From Vicinamibacteraceae bacterium (GTDB taxonomy: Bacteria; Acidobacteriota; Thermoanaerobaculia; Multivoradales; Multivoraceae), in the NCBI GenBank assembly GCA_012270995.1, contig JAAXHG010000101.1, forward strand, positions 1 to 39,322: 39,322 nt of DNA, in the 5' to 3' direction. A program made the position numbers and the translations under genes. Positions 35,173-39,322 of this stretch are shown here, piece after piece. How positions within the stretch are numbered: position 1 is the first letter of the stretch; each line of letters begins with the position of its first letter. The notes beneath the pieces were generated by a model, which worked only from the letters and a program-made list of their open reading frames with translations, had not been told where the DNA came from and did not search any database.

Positions 35173-36882
35173 ATGAAGGGTAACCGCAAGTTCCTGGTCG
35201 TATTCGTGGTCATGCTGGCTGGCTTCGGCCTGTATCTACTGCTGTCGAATGGTCCTGGAGGCGATCCGGCGGAAACCGCGACAACCCAGACGGTCGCAAG
35301 CACCGACTACGCGGATCTCGTCTCCCTTTTCGGAGACTTTCGGTCCTTCCAGCAAGCCGGCTCCGGCAACATCCAGTCCTATTCGCAGAGCGGCTGGATC
35401 CTGTCGAACCTCGACGCCACGCCGGATTTCTCCGCCGCCGCAATGGCGGAGAAGTACGGTGAGCTGGAGACGTTTCGGGAGAGGTTGAAGTCGATCGATC
35501 CGAGGGGCTGGGCGGTCTCAGAACAGGTCGACTACCACCTTGTCCGCGCGGAGATGAACGGCTACGAGTTCCAGCACCGGGTTCTCAGCCCATGGTCCAG
35601 GGATCCCGGCTTCTACAACGACGTGATCGCCACGTTCGCCTGGGTAGATGAACCGCCTCTTCAGGAGGACGAGGCGGCAGGTCTGCAATCAAGGCTCAGC
35701 TCGGTACCCGATCTGGTGCAGCAGGCGAAGGAGAATCTCAACGACTTTTCGCTGATCGCCGCCGACCTGGCCACTCTGGCGATCCTCTCCATCGGAGACA
35801 CCAGATCGGCCTATGAAGCGCTCGCGGAGGGCCTGAGGATTCACCATCCGGAACTCGTCGCGGACGTCGGGCCGGCGCTGACCGCTCTCGACGACTATGA
35901 GGACTGGATACGGTCCAACGAACACCGGATGACGGGCGTTGCCGGTGTGGGAAAGGAGGACTACAACTGGCTCCTCAGGAACGTCTATCTGTTTCCCTAC
36001 ACCTGGGACGACATTCGAACGATCGTTGAACTTGAAGACAATCGCGTGATCACCTTCCAGCGACTGGAGGAGAACCGGAATCGCGACGTTCCACCCCTCG
36101 TACCCGTCGGGTCACAGATCGAGTACAGGGAAGGCATCGAGGAAGCCGTCGATCACGTCATGGACTTCCTGCGCGAGGAGGAGATCTTCACTATGCACGA
36201 CTTCCTCGTGCCGGATGACTATTTCGACTCGCGGCTCTACGGAAAAGGGTACTCCCTGGAGGATCCCTGGCCCGAGACCCACGACTACTTCTTCAACTTC
36301 TCCCACCGGGAAGCCGTCATGGAGAACACCCATGAGCTGGTCGGCCATCATTTCGACATGCTCAGGGCGGAGCGCGACGATCGGCCGATCCGTGGCGGAG
36401 AGCGGCCGTACAAGATCTCGACGGCTCGCGACGAGGGCCTTGCGTTTGCCCTCGAGGAACTGTTGATGCATGCGGGCTATCTGGACGGACGCAATCCCCA
36501 CGGCAGGGAAGTCACCTATGAACAGGCGGCCTTCCGCACCGTGCGCGCACTCTCCGACATCTACATGCACAGCGGCGACTGGAGTCTGGAGGAAGCGGAG
36601 CGGTTCTGCATCGACAATGCGCCGCACGGTGAGTTGCTGGCGGGCAGCCACCACCTGTGGTTCGAACTCGATACCACGCTGCGCGGCGTGGGGCATCACA
36701 TGCTCATGGTCCTGGGAAAGGTCCAGTTCATGAAACTGATGCGAGACCGCGCCAATCAACTCGGCGACGACTTCGTCTTGCGGGAGTTCCTGGACCAGGT
36801 CTACGAGGCCGGCCAGATCCCGTGGGCGCTCATTCGGTGGGAGATGACCGGGTACGACGACGAGGTCTCAGAGCTTTGGTAA
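35173..36882 (+). CDS. Membrane-anchored DUF885-family putative metallopeptidase
   Basis: A 569-residue protein with an N-terminal membrane anchor or signal (FLVVFVVMLAGFGLYLLL, about 6-23) and a helical body. H387-E388-L-V-G-H-H393 and the following ARDEGLAFALEELLMHAGYL correspond to the HE-x-x-PGHH and EGWA-type motifs of DUF885, a family related in fold to M32-like zinc peptidases. The His motif is one residue shorter than the usual form. It would act in the periplasm, perhaps on peptides. Base composition is lower in G+C than in neighbours. GGGAGAG precedes ATG 35173; the gene follows the beta-propeller gene after 31 nt, perhaps in one operon. Confidence 0.8.
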   Translation: MKGNRKFLVVFVVMLAGFGLYLLLSNGPGGDPAETATTQTVASTDYADLVSLFGDFRSFQQAGSGNIQSYSQSGWILSNLDATPDFSAAAMAEKYGELETFRERLKSIDPRGWAVSEQVDYHLVRAEMNGYEFQHRVLSPWSRDPGFYNDVIATFAWVDEPPLQEDEAAGLQSRLSSVPDLVQQAKENLNDFSLIAADLATLAILSIGDTRSAYEALAEGLRIHHPELVADVGPALTALDDYEDWIRSNEHRMTGVAGVGKEDYNWLLRNVYLFPYTWDDIRTIVELEDNRVITFQRLEENRNRDVPPLVPVGSQIEYREGIEEAVDHVMDFLREEEIFTMHDFLVPDDYFDSRLYGKGYSLEDPWPETHDYFFNFSHREAVMENTHELVGHHFDMLRAERDDRPIRGGERPYKISTARDEGLAFALEELLMHAGYLDGRNPHGREVTYEQAAFRTVRALSDIYMHSGDWSLEEAERFCIDNAPHGELLAGSHHLWFELDTTLRGVGHHMLMVLGKVQFMKLMRDRANQLGDDFVLREFLDQVYEAGQIPWALIRWEMTGYDDEVSELW

Positions 36883-36902
36883 GACAGGCGGCTCCGGCTC
36901 AG

Positions 36903-37676
36903 TTAGCCGTCCTCGCCGGTTGTCCCCACCGATTGCTGCTCGCCCGCCGCCGCGGAAGCCGCGGAGGCGCGGGCCTGTTTGCGTCGGTTGTGTAGTGCCG
37001 AGCCGGCAATCGCCGCCACCACCGCGACGAGCACGCCGATCGCGAACGGGGAGAACACCGCCCAAGGCCGGCCCTCCTCGATGTCCTTGAGGATTCGCCT
37101 GACCAGAACGAGAAACGAGGCGGCCACGGCCGGCACGGCGAACCACGGATCGCGTAGAGCATGGGTCCTCCGCTGGTTGGGGCGCCGCGCTTCCTGGAGC
37201 TCTGTAGAGGCCACTCGGTTTCTGTCTTCGTCCCGTTGGTTCGCGCTCCAGATCGCGCCGCCGACGGCGGCGAAGGCGAGGCCGGCGATGACGGCCAGGA
37301 ACCACCTTGCCGCCTCGGACTCCGGCGGCTCCGCCAGCAGGTTGGCGGTCAGATCGACGGCGTTGAGGATCACGCAGAGTACCGCCGGGACCTGGAACAG
37401 CGGATCGGTGAAGGCGCGGTAGGCGTGCCAGTCGGGCCGCGGCATTGGGTGTGGTTCCGCAACGGTCCGCCGGCCTTCCCACCGCAAGCCCAAGTACCTC
37501 AGTGTGGCGACCACCATGAGGACAAGAGACGCCGCGTACGAGATGGCCAGGATCGACTCGCGGACGTGCTCCAGCAGGCCGTCCGGACCGGTGCCCGCGT
37601 TGAAGAGCAGCAGGATCAGCAGAGCTCGGGCCCCAAGTCCGAACTCGTCGTTCCGTTCCTTGTCGTCGTCGGTCAT
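36903..37676 (-). CDS. Multi-pass membrane protein of unknown function
   Basis: A 257-residue protein with five or six hydrophobic segments: about 16-28, 42-62, 95-115, 122-143, 177-195 and 203-227 (for example AISYAASLVLMVVATLRYLG and SPFAIGVLVAVVAAIAGSAL). Charged loops lie between, one of them (about 144-172) rich in Arg/Glu/Asn. I recognise no family. ATG 37676 overlaps the stop of a 39-codon frame by ATGA, and that frame in turn overlaps the HNH endonuclease gene, so the membrane protein is probably made together with the endonuclease. Confidence 0.65.
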   Translation of the reverse strand: MTDDDKERNDEFGLGARALLILLLFNAGTGPDGLLEHVRESILAISYAASLVLMVVATLRYLGLRWEGRRTVAEPHPMPRPDWHAYRAFTDPLFQVPAVLCVILNAVDLTANLLAEPPESEAARWFLAVIAGLAFAAVGGAIWSANQRDEDRNRVASTELQEARRPNQRRTHALRDPWFAVPAVAASFLVLVRRILKDIEEGRPWAVFSPFAIGVLVAVVAAIAGSALHNRRKQARASAASAAAGEQQSVGTTGEDG

Positions 37677-37792
37677 CTCTCCAACACGAGCGTCCGGGCG
37701 ACCTTGTCGGGGAAGCGCTGTCTCTTGTCGGTGAGCATGGCGAACCGGGTCGAGAGGCTCGAGTCGTCATACTTCCTGGCGAGGGAGGTCAC
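37673..37792 (-). CDS. Small 39-residue reading frame between endonuclease and membrane protein
   Basis: GTG 37792 overlaps the endonuclease stop as GTGA, and its own stop overlaps the membrane-protein start as ATGA. The predicted peptide starts MTSLARKYDDSSLSTRFAML and ends KVARTLVLER; it is hydrophilic and basic with no motif known to me. The double 4-nt overlap, not the sequence, is the argument for a real gene. The alternative is that it is spacer kept open by chance; the frame is open further upstream inside the endonuclease gene. Confidence 0.4.
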   Translation of the reverse strand: MTSLARKYDDSSLSTRFAMLTDKRQRFPDKVARTLVLER

Positions 37793-38748
37793 GTCTGCGC
37801 GGAGCCTCTCGGGTCTCTTGGCGATCCCCTGAACACCTGACTTCGGTGCCAATCGACGAAGTTCTGGGCGGGGCGTTGCTCGCGCCGCTGTGGCGCCCGG
37901 AGGAGTTGGCCGCGGCACTCGAGGAGTTGCCTGAACGGTTGGCTCTGGCCGTTGGCGGCATCGGAGACCAGCACGCGGAAGCCGTCCGACGCGGGCTCCA
38001 GACCGATCGCACCGCGGTCGAACGTGACGTGGTGGAATGTACAGAGCGCCAGCCCGTTGGGTACTTCGTCGGGACCGCCGCGGGCGTGCCAGCGGATGTG
38101 GGCTGCGTCCAGGGCGACCAGGGAGTCCTCGATTCGCATGTCGAAGTCGCAGATGGCGCAGCGGCGCTCATAGGCCGTGAGCACCTTCGCCCGGAAGTCC
38201 GGCTTGCGTGGGCGTCTTTCGTCCACGCCATCGTGGGCGGTGAGCGAGAGGCCGATCGCATCGAGGATCGACTCGTGCAGGGTCGTCGGGAAGTGGCCGT
38301 CGAGGAGCCTCCGGGCGGCCTCCCGGACGAGCGTGGGATTCCGGCGGAGCAGCCGGTGAGCCGCCGGCGGCAGGCCTCCGCGGGCGTTCGCGTCGCGCAG
38401 GAGACGATCGGTGGGGCCGCCGACCTGGCCGCGGCCGCGGATCTCCGCCAGCTCCTTGTCGGGAATCTCCCAGAGCTCATCGTTGCGCAGGTACCAGAAG
38501 GGGTTCTCCGGATGGTAGGCCTTGCGAGACGGGCCGAAGTCGATCAGCAGCTTGCGGAGTTGCCCCCGGATGTCCCGCTCGTAGTGCGCGATCCGGGACT
38601 CGCCCCGTTGCAGACGGGCCAGAACCAGGAGCAGCAACAGTGGTTTGTGCGGCGCGCGTTCGGCGCCGCGCTTCCAGATGTTCAGCTTGTCGATGCGCTC
38701 GAGGAGGTCCTTCTCGTCCATCGCGCGGAGTGGTCCTTCGGGCGTCAT
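37789..38748 (-). CDS. Sulfur-binding-domain HNH endonuclease, predicted phosphorothioate-DNA restriction enzyme
   Basis: A 319-residue protein. The N-terminal part (about 20-165) has WKRGAERAPHKPLLLLLVLARL, with RAPHKPLLLL at 31-40, and FGPSRKAYHPENPFWYLRND near 71-90, the hallmarks of the sulfur-binding domain of ScoMcrA-like type IV enzymes. The C-terminal part is an HNH nuclease: C197-x2-C200, AAHI with H217, N231 and CTFHH with H239/H240, ending NFVDWHRSQVFRG as in relatives. Such enzymes cut DNA carrying phosphorothioate links. ATG 38721 (ten codons in) is an alternative start. It is first in a leftward cassette and divergent from a DUF4007 gene. Confidence 0.85.
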   Translation of the reverse strand: MTPEGPLRAMDEKDLLERIDKLNIWKRGAERAPHKPLLLLLVLARLQRGESRIAHYERDIRGQLRKLLIDFGPSRKAYHPENPFWYLRNDELWEIPDKELAEIRGRGQVGGPTDRLLRDANARGGLPPAAHRLLRRNPTLVREAARRLLDGHFPTTLHESILDAIGLSLTAHDGVDERRPRKPDFRAKVLTAYERRCAICDFDMRIEDSLVALDAAHIRWHARGGPDEVPNGLALCTFHHVTFDRGAIGLEPASDGFRVLVSDAANGQSQPFRQLLECRGQLLRAPQRREQRPAQNFVDWHRSQVFRGSPRDPRGSAQT

Positions 38749-38995
38749 CCTACCTAAGCCCGCATCGAGGTTCGCAGCGAGCGGATCCTTGGGCCGCGAC
38801 AGGACATCGGTGAGAGTTGCGGGCTTGCGAGGGGGACGTTCCGTCCCTTGCCTTCAGGGGGGTGCCGTGGGCAGGGTAGTCGCCGGACTTGCGACTCCGC
38901 TCTAGTAGAGTAGGCTGCGTCGCGGGACGAGGCGGTTTGCCGTGCCGTCGGTTGGCGCTCTCGTCGCCGCGTCGCCAACGACAGATCCGGTCCCG
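38749..38995. other. Divergent intergenic region of 247 bp
   Basis: Must hold promoters for the leftward endonuclease cassette and the rightward DUF4007 gene. A short AT-richer stretch, CTCTAGTAGAGTAGG, at about 38900-38914 could contain a -10 element, and CTCTAGTAGAG is itself a palindromic-looking sequence. A GTG at 38942, in frame with DUF4007, could extend that gene by 18 codons. No gene is seen. Confidence 0.35.
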
Positions 38996-39322
38996 ATGCC
39001 AGCAACCTCCGACGTCAGCCCCCGCTACAGCTTCTCGGGCCATCAGACGTTCCCGTTCCGCTACGCCTGGATGCCCAAGGCGGTGGCCGCGGTGCTGGAG
39101 GACCCCGGCATCTTCGCCAGCCCCGACGCCCTCGTACGGCTCGGCGTGGGCCGCAACATGGTCGACTCCATCCGCCATTGGGGTGAAGCGTTGGGGGTCT
39201 TCGAGACCAGGCAGGGCCGGTCGCGCCTGTTGCCGCTCGGGGCCTTCCTCTTCGGCGGCGAAAGCGGCGCGGCTCGGGATCCCGCGGTTTCTTCGACTAC
39301 CCTTCCCCCCCCCCCCCCCCCC
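38996..39322 (+). CDS. DUF4007-family protein, 3' end missing
   Basis: About 105 residues are present before the window ends. RYSFSGHQTFPFRYAWMPKAV and RLGVGRNMVDSIRHWGEALGVFE (given as parts: SGHQTFPFRY and GVGRNMVDSIRHW) followed by LLPLGAFLF are typical of the N-terminus of DUF4007, whose members are about 300 residues. From what I recall, DUF4007 genes often lie beside DndC-like sulfurtransferases in DNA phosphorothioation and related defence clusters; the biochemical role is unsettled. ATG 38996 lacks a strong ribosome site. After RDPAVSSTTL the reading enters an 18-C run and cannot be trusted. Confidence 0.75.
   Translation, partial: MPATSDVSPRYSFSGHQTFPFRYAWMPKAVAAVLEDPGIFASPDALVRLGVGRNMVDSIRHWGEALGVFETRQGRSRLLPLGAFLFGGESGAARDPAVSSTTLPPPPPP
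39305..39322. other. 18-base homopolymer C run at the window end
   Basis: The last 18 bases are all C and interrupt the DUF4007 frame where a conserved aromatic segment is expected. This is most easily explained as a sequencing or assembly artefact at a contig end, not as biology. Confidence 0.8.

Overview
The window is a high-GC bacterial segment (roughly 65-70 % G+C in most genes) with dense, overlapping genes and frequent GTG/TTG starts. A VWFA-related secreted protein of the type expanded in Acidobacteriota, a FecR-type anti-sigma gene next to an ECF sigma factor, a PQQ-like beta-propeller protein and a HisZ-dependent short HisG together suggest an uncultured Acidobacteriota-like lineage. 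This is inference; no rRNA or tRNA gene is visible.

Region 1 (about 30-16640) is one continuous amino-acid biosynthesis supraoperon: aroDE - hisZ - hisG - hisD - hisC - hisB - hisH - hisA - hisF - hisIE - trpE - trpG - trpDC - trpF - trpB - trpA. Nearly every junction is a 1-23 nt stop/start overlap, which implies translational coupling. AroD/AroE act in the shikimate pathway towards chorismate, the his genes cover all steps from PRPP/ATP to histidinol and histidine except histidinol-phosphate phosphatase, and the trp genes cover chorismate to tryptophan. A good -35 box, a short reading frame with one Trp and two His codons, and competing hairpins precede the operon and look like a leader control region. 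The operon also carries several small insertions (palindromic repeats, a 59-bp unit and a ~194-bp unit) inside or between genes, all of which leave the reading frames open.

Region 2 (16656-25103) is accessory: a truncated adenine methyltransferase gene, a frameshifted Asp-rich secreted protein, a large secreted protein with carboxypeptidase-regulatory-like repeats, an unusual fusion of a Dph6/DUF71-type ATP pyrophosphatase to an AraC DNA-binding domain, a VapBC-like toxin-antitoxin pair with a visible twin operator, a VWFA-related protein and an EamA transporter.

Region 3 (25249-32941) is a coupled envelope/regulatory operon: ECF sigma factor, a 948-residue zinc-finger/FecR transmembrane protein with a large extra domain, and two ABC ATPase/ABC-2 permease pairs. 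An ArfB-like ribosome-rescue gene follows.

Region 4 (33010-36882) holds a small lipoprotein, a secreted PQQ-like beta-propeller protein and a membrane-anchored DUF885 putative peptidase.

Region 5 (36903-39322) enters what looks like a DNA-defence locus: a leftward cassette of a sulfur-binding-domain/HNH restriction endonuclease (predicted to target phosphorothioate DNA), a 39-codon reading frame and a multi-pass membrane protein, all joined by 4-nt overlaps, divergent from a DUF4007 gene cut by the right end. The window ends in an 18-base C run that looks like an assembly artefact.
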